DNA of 64,000 nucleotides. It comes from Streptomyces smaragdinus (lineage in GTDB: Bacteria; Actinomycetota; Actinomycetes; Streptomycetales; Streptomycetaceae). The translations under genes and the position numbers were made by a program. Positions 24,431 to 33,683 of the stretch are shown in pieces (positions within the stretch are counted from its first letter, which is position 1; each line of letters begins with the position of its first letter). The notes below the pieces were generated by a model that ran no database searches, was not told the DNA's origin, and saw only the letters and a list, made by a program, of their open reading frames with translations. The stretch lies in the NCBI RefSeq assembly GCF_009604385.1, contig NZ_WEGJ01000001.1, positions 372,001-436,000 on the forward strand. Reading direction: 5' to 3'.

Positions 24431-25786
24431 ATGCGTCCCAGAACCGGCGTGGCGCTGCTGAGCGCCGCCATGTTCGCCTTCACCCTGCAGGCCCCGGCCT
24501 CCGGCGCCCCGGCGCGGTGCGCCGGGGAGCACCGGATCGACGTACCGGGCGCCGAGCTGCAGACCACGGCCTGTCTGCCCGACCTGACGACCACCGGCCT
24601 GGCCGGCACCACGTACACCGACGCCGCCGACTGGGCGTCCCTGGCGGCGCGGGACACCGTCCGCCCGTCGGGCGTCCCCGGCATCCAGGTCGACGGCTAC
24701 TTCCCCGACGGCTCGCACCTGAACGCCACCCACGGCTGGGCCCACGACGCACAGTTCGTCGTCCGCCTGCCCGAGCACTGGAACGGCAAGCTCGTCGTCA
24801 CCGGCGCGCCCGGGACCCGCAAGCAGTACTCGCTGGACGGGGTCATCTCCGACTTCGTCCTGGCACAGGGCTACGCGTACGCCTCCACCGACAAGGGCAA
24901 CAACGGCCCCGACTTCTACACCGACGGCGACCGCCCCGGCGACGCGGTCGTCGAGTGGAACCGTCGTACGACCGAGCTGACGCTGGCCGCGAAGGCCGTG
25001 GTGAAGCAGGCCTACGGGCGCCCGGCGCGGCGCACGTACATGACGGGCGTCTCCAACGGCGGCTACCTCACCCGCTGGCAGCTGGAGAACCGGCCGGAGC
25101 TGTACGACGGCGGCGTCGACTGGGAGGGCACCCTGTGGCGCCCCGACGGCCCCAGCCTGCTCACCTCGCTGCCGACCGCCGTGGCCAACCAGCTCGGCCA
25201 GGTCCCCGACGAGGCGATGTACGCGGCCGGGTTCGCACCGGGCTCGGAGTTCCTGTGGCCGTACCACCGGTCGGCGTACTGGGGCCTGACGCAGAAGAGC
25301 TACCGGGCGGAGTTCGACCCCACGTACGACCCGGCCTGCCCCGGCGCCTCGGCGGGCACCACGCTGCCGGAGATCCTGGCGCCCTGCGCCTCGGACGCCG
25401 CGTACGACTACGCCGCGCGGCCCGCGGCGGTGCACCGGGCGGTGGAGCGGGTGTCGCTCACCGGCCGGATCGGGAAGCCGATGCTCACCCTGCACGGGAC
25501 GAACGACTCGCTGCTGCCCATCCGCACGGACTCCGACGTGTACGCGGGGCTGATCGAGGACCAGCACCGGGGAGCGCTGCACCGGTACTACACCGTCCAG
25601 GACGGCACCCACGTCGACAGCCTCTACGACACGTACCCGGACCGGCTGCGCCCGATCCTGCCCTGCTTCCTCACCGCGTTCGACGCGATGACGGCGTGGG
25701 TCGAGGACCGCACGCCACCGCCCGCGAGCGGCCTGGTGGCCAGGCCTGCCGCGGGCGATGTGGTCAATTCCTGCACGCTGTCCTGA
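24431..25786 (+). CDS. Secreted alpha/beta hydrolase, tannase/feruloyl-esterase or 3HB-oligomer-hydrolase type
   Basis: A 451-aa exported enzyme with a signal peptide (cleavage after about ASGA, residue 26). The nucleophile motif GVSNGG has Ser208; DGTHVD near the end supplies a catalytic His, and TLHGTNDSLLPIRTDSD the acid. WEGTLWRPDGPS after the nucleophile resembles enzymes annotated as tannase/feruloyl esterase family or as 3-hydroxybutyrate oligomer hydrolases, so the substrate is an ester but not certain. ATG at 24431 follows GAGGAA. It is divergent from the HAAT importer, which may take up its product. Confidence 0.85.
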   Translation: MRPRTGVALLSAAMFAFTLQAPASGAPARCAGEHRIDVPGAELQTTACLPDLTTTGLAGTTYTDAADWASLAARDTVRPSGVPGIQVDGYFPDGSHLNATHGWAHDAQFVVRLPEHWNGKLVVTGAPGTRKQYSLDGVISDFVLAQGYAYASTDKGNNGPDFYTDGDRPGDAVVEWNRRTTELTLAAKAVVKQAYGRPARRTYMTGVSNGGYLTRWQLENRPELYDGGVDWEGTLWRPDGPSLLTSLPTAVANQLGQVPDEAMYAAGFAPGSEFLWPYHRSAYWGLTQKSYRAEFDPTYDPACPGASAGTTLPEILAPCASDAAYDYAARPAAVHRAVERVSLTGRIGKPMLTLHGTNDSLLPIRTDSDVYAGLIEDQHRGALHRYYTVQDGTHVDSLYDTYPDRLRPILPCFLTAFDAMTAWVEDRTPPPASGLVARPAAGDVVNSCTLS

Positions 25787-25790
25787 TCCC

Positions 25791-26735
25791 TCAGCCGGCC
25801 AGCTTCCGCAGCCCCTCGAGGCTGGAGGCGGTGGTCGGCTCCCAGCCCAGCTCGCGGCGCGCCCTGGCGTTGGACACGTGCATCGACGTCTTCATCATCG
25901 TGTGCACGTAGGGCGCCGCGAACCTCAGCAGCCACATCGGCACCGTCCGCGGCCGCGGCGTGCCGAACACCTCGGCGGCGCGGCGGATATGGTCGGTGAG
26001 GCTGACCGCCGTGTCGTCGACGATGTTGTACGCCCGGCCCGCCTCGCCCCGCTCCAGCGCCAGGAGCGTGGCGCGGCCGGCGTCGCGCAGGTCCGTCCAG
26101 TTGAGCACGCCGCCGCCGTCGGCGACGGGCAGCTTGCGGGCCCGCAGCAGCTCGACGATCGTGTCGGTGCCGCCGACGCCGAACCCCGGCCCGTACAGGG
26201 CGCCGAACCGCAGGGACACGCCCTCGATGCCGTCGGAGTGGAACGTCAGCCGCTCCTTCTCCCGGAAGCCGGCCAGATGCGGCTCGACGGCCGCGCCCTG
26301 GCCCTGCGGGGCGAACGGGGTGTCCTCGGTGACCGGCGTGTCGCCGAAGTCGCGGTAGCCGTAGCCGACGTGCATCGACTCCGAGACCAGGCGCTTGGCG
26401 CCGATCTCGCGGGCGGCGTCCACCAGGTTGGCCGTGCCGGTCGTACGCAGCCGGTCGGTGCCCGCCATCTGCGAGTGCCGCAGCGGGGTACTGCTCAGCG
26501 CGGTCGCCGCGTGGATCACGGCGTCGGCGTGCTGACCGTCCAGCGCCCGCAGCAGCCCCTCGCGGTCCAGGAGGTCGGCGCGGACGAACTCGGCGCCCAT
26601 GTCCTTCAGCGCGCCCGAGCCGTCCGGCGTACGGCCCAGCGCGATCACCTGGTGGCCGGCGGCGGTGATCTCCCACGCCATGTGCCTGCCGAGGACCCCG
26701 GACGCTCCGGCGATGAGAACTCGCATCTCAGTCAT
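25791..26735 (-). CDS. NAD-dependent epimerase/dehydratase-family protein
   Basis: The 314-aa protein has an N-terminal Rossmann motif GASGVLGRHM (8-17), DLLDREGL, then VIHAATAL, and a GYGYRDF in place of the usual YxxxK, so the classic catalytic Tyr-Lys pair is altered. The extended-SDR fold is clear; the substrate, often a nucleotide sugar or a ketone, is unknown. It ends 4 bp from the convergent hydrolase gene and is divergent from a LysR regulator that probably controls it. ATG at 26735. Confidence 0.85.
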   Translation of the reverse strand: MTEMRVLIAGASGVLGRHMAWEITAAGHQVIALGRTPDGSGALKDMGAEFVRADLLDREGLLRALDGQHADAVIHAATALSSTPLRHSQMAGTDRLRTTGTANLVDAAREIGAKRLVSESMHVGYGYRDFGDTPVTEDTPFAPQGQGAAVEPHLAGFREKERLTFHSDGIEGVSLRFGALYGPGFGVGGTDTIVELLRARKLPVADGGGVLNWTDLRDAGRATLLALERGEAGRAYNIVDDTAVSLTDHIRRAAEVFGTPRPRTVPMWLLRFAAPYVHTMMKTSMHVSNARARRELGWEPTTASSLEGLRKLAG

Positions 26736-26802
26736 TCCCTTCGGGTGTTCGTTGCTCCGTCGCTCTCTGTCTTCGAGTCAACCGCGCAGGTCGGCGGGGG
26801 TC

Positions 26803-26839
26803 CAACGAATGTTGCGCCGCCTCGACAAGCGATAGTTGT
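26803..26839. promoter_or_regulatory. Candidate LysR operator between divergent genes
   Basis: CAAC-N4-GTTG at 26803-26814 and ACAA-N7-TTGT at 26825-26839 lie in the 137-bp gap between the epimerase and LysR genes, where LysR proteins usually bind. They are short imperfect dyads; binding is inferred only. Confidence 0.35.
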
Positions 26840-26872
26840 GAGCGCTGGCGGGGGCCGCTACGGTCGCGTTCC

Positions 26873-27820
26873 GTGGACTTCGATCTCGCCCAGGTACGGG
26901 CCTTCGTGGCCGTCGTCGAGCAGCGGCACTTCGGCCGCGCGGCCGCCGGTCTCCATCTCACGCAGCAGGCGCTGTCCCGCCGGGTACAGCGGCTGGAGCA
27001 GCTGCTGGGCGCCCAGCTGTTCGTACGCGACAGCGCCGGCGTCCAGCTCACCGCGGCCGGCGAGCGGTTCCTGCCGCACGCCCGGCAGCTGCTGGCCGTG
27101 GCCGACGCCGCGACGTCCGTGCTGGCGCCCGCCGGGAAGCCGCTGCGGGTGGACGTCTGGGGCATCCAGCGGTTCGTCCCGTACCGCTTCGTCGAACAGC
27201 TCGCCGCGCTGCGCCCGCCGCTGCCCGTGGAGCCCAGCATGCGGCGCAGCACCTGGGCCGCGATGGAGGCGCTGCTGCGCGGCGAGGTCGACGTGGCGTT
27301 CGGCCGGGTCCACGACCTCGACCGGCCCTGGCCGCAGGAGCTGCGCCACCGCATCGCCTGGCTGGAGCCGATCGCCCTGCTGGTCACCCGCGACCACCGG
27401 CTGGCGTCGGCGGCCGAGGTGCGCCCCGGGGAGCTGACGGAGTGCGAGCTGGTCTCCCTCGCCCCGTCGACGGCGCCGGAGATGGTGGGCTGGTACGAGG
27501 CGTTCGCCGCCGACTTCGGGATCACCCTCGACCGGAGCGACGCGCTGCTGGGCTTCCCCCAGTCGTACGTCGCCCGGGCCGAACGCGAGCCCGACCTGGT
27601 GGCCCTGCACCCCGCCGGCCTGCCCGACCTGCCGGAACCCCTGCGGATGGTCCCGCTCGCCGGGCCGGTCCCGCATCTGCCGTGGTCGGCGATCTGGCGC
27701 CGCGACGACCGCGACCCGGTGCTGGCCCGCTTCCTGCACGAGCTGTCGGAGGCGTGCGGGGAGGTCCGCCTCGACCCGGAGAAGGACTGGGTGCCGGCGG
27801 CGGACCGGGAGGCGCTGTAG
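26873..27820 (+). CDS. LysR-family transcription regulator
   Basis: A 315-aa LysR protein: N-terminal winged helix-turn-helix at about 1-60 (LAQVRAFVAVVEQRHFGRAA, then LTQQALSRRVQRLEQLLGAQLF) and a C-terminal periplasmic-binding-like co-inducer domain. It is divergent from the SDR-family gene, the classic arrangement in which LysR activates its neighbour and represses itself. GTG at 26873. The inducer is unknown. Confidence 0.92.
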   Translation: MDFDLAQVRAFVAVVEQRHFGRAAAGLHLTQQALSRRVQRLEQLLGAQLFVRDSAGVQLTAAGERFLPHARQLLAVADAATSVLAPAGKPLRVDVWGIQRFVPYRFVEQLAALRPPLPVEPSMRRSTWAAMEALLRGEVDVAFGRVHDLDRPWPQELRHRIAWLEPIALLVTRDHRLASAAEVRPGELTECELVSLAPSTAPEMVGWYEAFAADFGITLDRSDALLGFPQSYVARAEREPDLVALHPAGLPDLPEPLRMVPLAGPVPHLPWSAIWRRDDRDPVLARFLHELSEACGEVRLDPEKDWVPAADREAL

Positions 27821-28092
27821 GCGTCCACCAGAGCCCACTTACGGCGATCCGGGCGGCCGACCGGCTGCACGAGCCGATGCGGCCGGACGGTGCCGGACTG
27901 GCCGCACGAGTTCGCGGACGCTCTTGAGGAACAGCGCCCCATGCGGCTGTCCGACGGACGGGAGCCACAGTCCGCGCGGCGCACGGTGGAGCACATCGCC
28001 ATACCGGTGGCGCCCTCCTCACCGTACCGTCCAGGAAACGCCGGGGTCATGACAATGACCCGGGCTCGACGGAACCGGTCAGGAGGCCCCCC

Positions 28093-29334
28093 ATGCCCCG
28101 CCCATTCCCGGACCGACACCATCCCCTCCCCCTGCCCGCAGCGCTCGTCGCCCTCGTCCTGGCGGTGCTCACCGCGCTGCTGGGACCGGGCGCGACACCG
28201 GCCCGGGCCGCCACGCTCACCGAGGTCACGGGCTTCGGCTCCAACCCCGGCAACCTGCAGATGTTCCGGTACGTGCCCGACGGGCTCCCCGCCGGCCGGC
28301 CGCTGGTCGTCGCGCTGCACGGCTGCACGCAGTCCGCGGCCGGCTTCTACGACGACACGGGCTGGAACAGCTGGGCCGACCGGTACGGCTTCGCGCTCCT
28401 GCTCCCCCAGCAGCGGTCCGCGAACAACGCCACCTCCTGCTTCAACTGGTTCCAGTCCGGTGACACCGCCCGCGGCCAGGGCGAGGCGCTGTCGGTGAAG
28501 CAGATGGTGGACCGGATGACCGCCGACTACGGGAGCGACACCGCCCGGGTGTACGTCACCGGCCTGTCCGCCGGTGGCGCCATGACCTCCGCGCTGGCCG
28601 CCGCCTACCCGGACGTCTTCGCCGGCGCCGCGGTCGTGGCGGGCATCCCGGCCGGCTGCGCGACCTCCCTGCTGGACGCGTACACCTGCATGAACCCCGG
28701 CCGGAATCTGAGCGCCGCCCAGTGGGGCGACAAGGTCCGCGCCGCCGACCCGGGCTACACCGGGCCCCGGCCCGTGGTGTCGGTGTGGCACGGCAGCGCC
28801 GACACCACGGTGGCGCCCGCCAATATGACGGAGCTGGTCGAGCAGTGGACGGACGTCCACGGCACGGACGCGACGCCGGAGGTCAGCGACACGGTGGCGG
28901 GCCATCCGCACCGGGTGTACCGGGACGCGGCGGGGCGGGACGTCGTGGAGACGTACTCCCTCACCGGGATGCCGCACGGCCAGGCCGTCGACCCGGGGAC
29001 GGGCGCCGACCAGTGCGGGATCGCCGGGCAGTACTTCCCCGACGTGAACCTGTGCGCGTCGCGGCGGATCGCCGCGTTCTGGGGTCTCGCCGGCACCACC
29101 GACCCCGGTCCGGATCCCGACCCGGACCCCGATCCCGAGCCGACGCCCGCGTGCTTCACGGCGACGAACTACGCCCAGGTGGCCGCGGGCCGGGCGCACC
29201 AGTCGCTCGGGTTCGTGTACGCGAACGGCTCGAACCAGGCCATGGGGCTGTACAACATCTTCACCACGCACACCCTGGCGGAGACCGCCCCGGGATACTT
29301 CGAGCTCGCCGACGCGGGGTGCCCGCCGCAATAA
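28093..29334 (+). CDS. Secreted PHB-depolymerase-family esterase with C-terminal accessory domain
   Basis: The 413-aa protein has a signal peptide ending about ARAA (residue 40). A catalytic domain follows with oxyanion HGCTQ (76-80), nucleophile GLSAGG (Ser159), an SVWHGSADTTV acid and GMPHGQ His. This is the esterase_phb family, which includes acetylxylan/feruloyl esterases and polyhydroxyalkanoate depolymerases. A Asp/Pro-repeat linker (DPGPDPDPDPDPEP) joins a roughly 60-residue C-terminal domain with two Cys, of the sort found on secreted polysaccharide-binding enzymes (YAQVAAGRAHQSLGFVYANG). ATG at 28093 after AGGAGG. Confidence 0.9.
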   Translation: MPRPFPDRHHPLPLPAALVALVLAVLTALLGPGATPARAATLTEVTGFGSNPGNLQMFRYVPDGLPAGRPLVVALHGCTQSAAGFYDDTGWNSWADRYGFALLLPQQRSANNATSCFNWFQSGDTARGQGEALSVKQMVDRMTADYGSDTARVYVTGLSAGGAMTSALAAAYPDVFAGAAVVAGIPAGCATSLLDAYTCMNPGRNLSAAQWGDKVRAADPGYTGPRPVVSVWHGSADTTVAPANMTELVEQWTDVHGTDATPEVSDTVAGHPHRVYRDAAGRDVVETYSLTGMPHGQAVDPGTGADQCGIAGQYFPDVNLCASRRIAAFWGLAGTTDPGPDPDPDPDPEPTPACFTATNYAQVAAGRAHQSLGFVYANGSNQAMGLYNIFTTHTLAETAPGYFELADAGCPPQ

Positions 29335-29397
29335 TCGCTCGCGCTCCGCACGGACTCACCCCACGATGGAAACACGGACGCAGGAGGGGGCGGGCGA

Positions 29398-29625
29398 ATG
29401 CCGGGACCGCGGGGATTCGAGTACGCGGCACGTGGTGACGGGTCGGTGGAGATCCGGCACCACGGCCGTCCGGCGACAATCCTGCGCGGCGACCGGGCCG
29501 CCCGCTTCCTCCGCGAGGTGACCGCGGGCGACGCCCAGGAGGTCATGGCCCGCTGGACCGGCAACTACCGCCGGGGCAACGAACGCACCGCCCGCAATCA
29601 TCCGCGCAACAGCGGGCGGCGGTAG
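29398..29625 (+). CDS. Small basic conserved hypothetical protein
   Basis: A 75-aa protein with a strong AGGAGGGGG ribosome site 8 bases before the ATG at 29398. The sequence reads FEYAARGDGSVEIRHHGRPA, then LRGDRAARFLREVTAGDAQEVMARWTGNYRRGNE; the two predicted helices and basic C-terminus suggest nucleic-acid binding. Similar short proteins are scattered in Streptomyces, without a known role. Confidence 0.75.
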   Translation: MPGPRGFEYAARGDGSVEIRHHGRPATILRGDRAARFLREVTAGDAQEVMARWTGNYRRGNERTARNHPRNSGRR

Positions 29626-29634
29626 CGGGACGCC

Positions 29635-30048
29635 TCAGTTGGGTGTGCCGGGGGTGGCCGGGAGCAGGTCCGGCTGCCAGGACTCCAGACGGTAGAACTC
29701 CAGGACCTCCAGCAGGAGCTCGTCGAGCGCCCCGCCCGGCCCCGGCTCGTCCGCGTCGGAGACGATGACGCGCGGCGGGGCGGACAGCCGGGCGTGCACC
29801 GCCAGCCGCAGCGCGGGGGCGTCGTCGATGTCGATGTCCTCGTCCAGCACCCAGATCTGCCCCGGGGCCGCCAGCAGCAGCGGATCACCGGCACACGCGC
29901 GGGCGCACACCAGACTCCGCGCCCGGTCCGGCGCCAGCAGGTCGGAGGCGACGAGCTCCGCGCTGAGCCGGTCCTGGACGGCCGTCGCCTGCGCGCGGCC
30001 GAGCAGGCTGCCGAGGGCGGGGCAGTCAGAGGATTCGGTCGTGATCAT
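29635..30048 (-). CDS. Hypothetical acidic protein
   Basis: This 137-aa protein is not recognised. It has an alpha-helical N-terminal half with several cysteines (DCPAL, VCARACAGD) and an acidic middle (LDEDIDIDDA) followed by a C-terminal helix LDELLLEVLEFYRLE. ATG at 30048 is used because the upstream frame is rich in unlikely residues and runs through the dnaK promoter region. It converges with the basic 75-aa gene. Confidence 0.6.
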   Translation of the reverse strand: MITTESSDCPALGSLLGRAQATAVQDRLSAELVASDLLAPDRARSLVCARACAGDPLLLAAPGQIWVLDEDIDIDDAPALRLAVHARLSAPPRVIVSDADEPGPGGALDELLLEVLEFYRLESWQPDLLPATPGTPN

Positions 30049-30406
30049 CTGCGCTACTTTCGGTTCTCTCCCGCCGGCTCCGGAACCGAGCCGGGTGCCC
30101 CCCGAGGCAGACACAGTAACCGCTGTCCCCGAGACGCCGGGAAGCGCATCCCCGAAACGGCCCCGCACGCGGGCTTGTTGATCAACGAAACCCCTCTGAC
30201 CTGCGGAAACATTCCGTCGCCGACGATCTTCCGACAACATTGCCATGAGTGGGCTCAATTAATTGAACGACAACCGACTCCGAGAGCATCGTCCATACCC
30301 TCGTCCACCCGAGTTTCCGGCACTCCTGCCGCCGCATACCTTGACATGACTGGACTCAAGTTTTATGCAGGATATGGGGAGCCCGCCGTCAGGGAGGAGA
30401 CCGGGA
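30049..30406. promoter_or_regulatory. dnaK upstream region
   Basis: About 360 bases, less GC-rich than the surroundings, between a divergent small gene and dnaK. It contains the HAIR-like dyad listed separately (30340-30360) and a weaker copy with matching ends at 30239-30259 (ATTGCCA-N7-GCTCAAT). No gene is seen. Confidence 0.5.
30340..30360. promoter_or_regulatory. HAIR-like (HspR) operator overlapping the dnaK promoter
   Basis: CTTGACA-N7-ACTCAAG matches the HspR operator HAIR (CTTGAGT-N7-ACTCAAG) at 12 of 14 specified positions. The left arm contains TTGACA (30341-30346), and TTATGC at 30363-30368 could be the -10 at 16-bp spacing, so bound repressor would cover the promoter of dnaK, whose ATG is at 30407. 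HspR itself is not in the window. Confidence 0.6.
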
Positions 30407-32302
30407 ATGACTCGCGTGGTGGGGATCGATCTGGGCACGACGAACTCGGTGGTCAGCGTGCTGGAGGGTGGTGAGCCCGCCGTCATCACCAGCGCGGAGG
30501 GGTCGCGTACCACCCCGTCCGTCGTGGCGTTCGCCAAGACCGGCGAGGTGCTGGTCGGCGAGATAGCCAAGCGTCAGGCCGTGTCGAACGTGGACCGTAC
30601 GGTGCGCTCCGTGAAGCGGCACGTCGGCGAGGGCGACTGGAGGTTCCCGGAGAGCGGGTCCGTCGACGGGAAGCGGTTCACGGCGCAGGAGATCTCCGCC
30701 CGGGTGCTGCAGAAGCTGAAGCGCGACGCCGAGTCATATCTCGGTGACACGGTCGCCGACGCGGTGATCACCGTGCCGGCGTACTTCAATGACTCCCAGC
30801 GCCAGGCGACCAAGGAGGCCGGGGAGATCGCCGGGCTGAAGGTGCTGCGGATCATCAACGAGCCGACGGCCGCCGCCCTCGCGTACGGGCTGGACAAGGA
30901 GGACGACCACACGGTGCTGGTCTTCGACCTCGGCGGCGGCACGTTCGACGTGTCGCTGCTGGAGATCGGCGACGGCGTCGTCGAGGTCAAGTCGACGTCC
31001 GGCGACACCCGGCTGGGCGGCGACGACTGGGACCAGCGGATCGTGGATCATCTGGTCACCCGGTTCCGCAACGGCCACGGGGTGGACCTCTCCCGGGACA
31101 AGATGGCCGTGCAGCGCCTCCGGGAGGCCGCCGAGAAGGCCAAGGTCGAGCTGTCGTCGTCCAGCGAGACGACGGTGAACCTCCCGTACATCACCGCCTC
31201 CGCCGCCGGTCCCCTGCATCTGGAGGAGAAGCTCACCCGGGCCCAGTTCGAGCAGCTCACCCAGGATCTGCTGGAACGCTGCAAGATCCCGTTCCAGCAG
31301 GCCGTCAAGGACGCCGGGATCAAGGTCTCGGCCGTCGACCACGTGATCCTGGTGGGCGGCTCGACCCGGATGCCGGCGGTGACCGAGCTGGTCAAGCGGC
31401 TCACCGGCAAGGAGCCGCACAAGGGCGTCAACCCGGACGAGGTGGTGGCGGTCGGCGCCGCACTGCAGGCCGGGGTGATGAGGGGCGAGGTCAAGGACGT
31501 CCTGCTGCTCGACGTCACCCCGCTGTCCCTGGGCATCGAGACCAAGGGCGGCATCATGACGAAGCTGATCGAGCGCAACACCACGATCCCGACCCGCCGT
31601 TCGGAGATCTTCACCACCGCCCAGGACAACCAGCCGTCCGTCAACGTGCAGGTCTTCCAGGGCGAGCGGGAGATCGCGGCGTACAACAAGAAGCTCGGCA
31701 TGTTCGAGCTGACGGGGCTGCCGCCGGCACCGCGCAACGTGCCGCAGATCGAGGTGTCCTTCGACATCGACGCGAACGGCATCATGCACGTCACGGCGAA
31801 GGACCTGGGCACGGGCCGGGAGCAGAAGATGACGGTGACGGGCGGGTCCGCGCTGCCCAAACAGGACATCGACCGGATGGTGCGCGACGCCGAGCGGTAC
31901 GCGGAGGAGGACCGCGGGCGGCGCGAGGCGGCGGAAACGCGCAACCAGGCGGAGCAGCTGATCTACCAGACGGAGCAGCTGATCCGGGAGAACGCGGAGC
32001 GCATCGCCGCCGGGGACCGCACGGCGGCGGAGGAGGCGCTGGCGGAGCTGAGGACGCAGCTCGAGGACACCTCGACCGACAGCACCCCGGCGCTGCGGCA
32101 GGCGATCGACAAGGCGGCCGGGGCGGCGCAGCGGATCGGCGCGGCGCTGTACGCGAACGCCCGGCAGCAGAGCGGCGGGAGCGAGGCCGGGGACGGGGCG
32201 CCGGACGGGACGTCCGCCGGGTCCGGCGCGTCCGGGCGGGAGCAGGAGGAGGTCGTGGACGCGGAGATCGTGGACGACGACTCGCCGCGCGGCGCCGCGT
32301 GA
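30407..32302 (+). CDS. dnaK: Hsp70 chaperone DnaK (solitary paralogue)
   Basis: The 631-aa chaperone has the full Hsp70 layout: phosphate-binding GIDLGTTNS (6-14), [16 protein letters not shown] (121-136), [10 protein letters not shown] (174-183), GGSTRMPAV, the [17 protein letters not shown] linker-to-substrate-domain segment and a helical lid. The tail has Gly/Ser-rich disorder ending [12 protein letters not shown]. It unfolds and refolds clients using ATP with DnaJ and GrpE. Here neither grpE nor dnaJ nor hspR follows, unlike the main Streptomyces dnaK operon, so this is probably a second copy. ATG at 30407 follows GGGAGGAG. A HAIR-like operator upstream suggests HspR control. Confidence 0.97.
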   Translation: MTRVVGIDLGTTNSVVSVLEGGEPAVITSAEGSRTTPSVVAFAKTGEVLVGEIAKRQAVSNVDRTVRSVKRHVGEGDWRFPESGSVDGKRFTAQEISARVLQKLKRDAESYLGDTVADAVITVPAYFNDSQRQATKEAGEIAGLKVLRIINEPTAAALAYGLDKEDDHTVLVFDLGGGTFDVSLLEIGDGVVEVKSTSGDTRLGGDDWDQRIVDHLVTRFRNGHGVDLSRDKMAVQRLREAAEKAKVELSSSSETTVNLPYITASAAGPLHLEEKLTRAQFEQLTQDLLERCKIPFQQAVKDAGIKVSAVDHVILVGGSTRMPAVTELVKRLTGKEPHKGVNPDEVVAVGAALQAGVMRGEVKDVLLLDVTPLSLGIETKGGIMTKLIERNTTIPTRRSEIFTTAQDNQPSVNVQVFQGEREIAAYNKKLGMFELTGLPPAPRNVPQIEVSFDIDANGIMHVTAKDLGTGREQKMTVTGGSALPKQDIDRMVRDAERYAEEDRGRREAAETRNQAEQLIYQTEQLIRENAERIAAGDRTAAEEALAELRTQLEDTSTDSTPALRQAIDKAAGAAQRIGAALYANARQQSGGSEAGDGAPDGTSAGSGASGREQEEVVDAEIVDDDSPRGAA

Positions 32303-32308
32303 CGGTAC

Positions 32309-32339
32309 GGCCCGCGGCTCCGGTCCGGAGCCGCGGGCC
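32309..32339. terminator. Strong hairpin between dnaK and HAF-repeat gene
   Basis: Perfect 15-bp GC-rich inverted repeat (GGCCCGCGGCTCCGG and its complement) around a single T, 7 bp after the dnaK stop. It would serve both convergent genes. Confidence 0.8.
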
Positions 32340-32345
32340 CGGCGG

Positions 32346-33494
32346 TCAGGCCGTCGCCGGCAGCCAGACGCAGGCGTGGAACGGGCCGTTCGCGTCCCAT
32401 TCGTACGCCGGCGGCAGTGCGGCCCGGCCGGCGACGACGCCGTTGCGGTTGGCCTCGACCGCCTGGAAGTTCAGGCCTCCGAGGGAGGACAGCTGGACGA
32501 GCTCACCGGTGTCGATGCGGAAGGTGTACGCGAAGGAGTTCGGCGCGAAGACGTTGCCGATCACCAGATCGCCGCGAACCTGCTCGATCTCCGTGACTCC
32601 TCTGTGCGTCGGGACCTCGACCAGCGCCCCGGTGCGCAAGTCGTACGTGAACGCCTGCGAGGAGGTGCTGCCTCCCACGGTGTGCCGGTCGACGACCGGC
32701 CGGACCATCATCCACCAGTCGAGGTCGGTGAGACGTCCGGTCCGCAGGTCGTAGGCGAACGCGTTGGACGCGGACGAACCGACGACGGTACGGCCGTCCA
32801 CGTCGGTGGCCCGGCTGGCCCGCCCCTCGATCGTCCCGATGTCCGTCATGGCACCGGTCCTCGAGTCGTACGCGAACGCGTGCCGCTCGGACTGACCCGG
32901 CACGTCGGAGTCACCCACCACCACCGAACCGTCGACCGCCGTGGCGTCACTGGACCCCGACGCCCCCGCCAGACTTCCCAGGTCCGTCATCACCCCGCTC
33001 CGCAGGTCGTACGCGAACGCATGGGTCACGGTGTCCCCCGCCAGCGTCGACCGGCCCACCACCGTATGCCCCTGGACCGCCGTCACCACGCTCGTGCTCC
33101 CGCCCAGCGTCCCGAGGTCCCGCAGCCTCCCCTTCCGCAGGTCGTACGCGAACGCGTGCTCCACCCCCGCCTCCGGCAGCTCGGACACCCCGACGACGTA
33201 CGGCCGGTCCACGGCCACCGCCCGGCTGTCGTTACCGCCGAGCGTGCCGAGGTCGGTCATCCGGCCCCGGCGCAGGTCGTACGCGAAGGCGTGCGTCGCG
33301 GCATCGCCCGCCGTCAGTGAATCCCCCACGACGGTACGGCCGTCGATCCCCGTCGCGGTGCTGGTCTTCCCGCCCAGCGTCCCCAGGTCGACCACGGTGT
33401 ACGCCGGCGCCGCCGACGCCTCCCCCGCGGCCGCGAACAGCCCGGCCACGCACGCGAGCGCGGCGGCGCAGGCACGTAAGCGCAATGCCCTCAT
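32346..33494 (-). CDS. Secreted HAF-repeat protein
   Basis: A 382-aa exported protein with a signal peptide (cleavage about residue 29, ASAA). At least seven repeats follow, with the pattern HAFAYDL-RxG-MTDLGTLGG (about 45 residues each), the HAF-repeat signature of extracellular proteins; the later repeats are degenerate (QAFTYDLRTGALVEV). The repeats probably build a beta-propeller-like or beta-rich surface; function is unknown. ATG at 33494 follows GGGGGA. It converges with dnaK. Confidence 0.85.
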   Translation of the reverse strand: MRALRLRACAAALACVAGLFAAAGEASAAPAYTVVDLGTLGGKTSTATGIDGRTVVGDSLTAGDAATHAFAYDLRRGRMTDLGTLGGNDSRAVAVDRPYVVGVSELPEAGVEHAFAYDLRKGRLRDLGTLGGSTSVVTAVQGHTVVGRSTLAGDTVTHAFAYDLRSGVMTDLGSLAGASGSSDATAVDGSVVVGDSDVPGQSERHAFAYDSRTGAMTDIGTIEGRASRATDVDGRTVVGSSASNAFAYDLRTGRLTDLDWWMMVRPVVDRHTVGGSTSSQAFTYDLRTGALVEVPTHRGVTEIEQVRGDLVIGNVFAPNSFAYTFRIDTGELVQLSSLGGLNFQAVEANRNGVVAGRAALPPAYEWDANGPFHACVWLPATA

Positions 33495-33683
33495 CGATGA
33501 ATCCCCCCACAAGAAACCGGACCCCCCACGGACCCGGATCAACAGGGCGCGCCGCAATTCCCCGTGCGCGCCCCCCTCGTTCCTACGCCCGCGCCGCGCC
33601 GCAGGCCAGGGCGCGCGGTCCCACATACGCCGACTGACAGGGCCCCGACATACGGCAAGAGGCGCACGGCTAGAGTCACGCCC

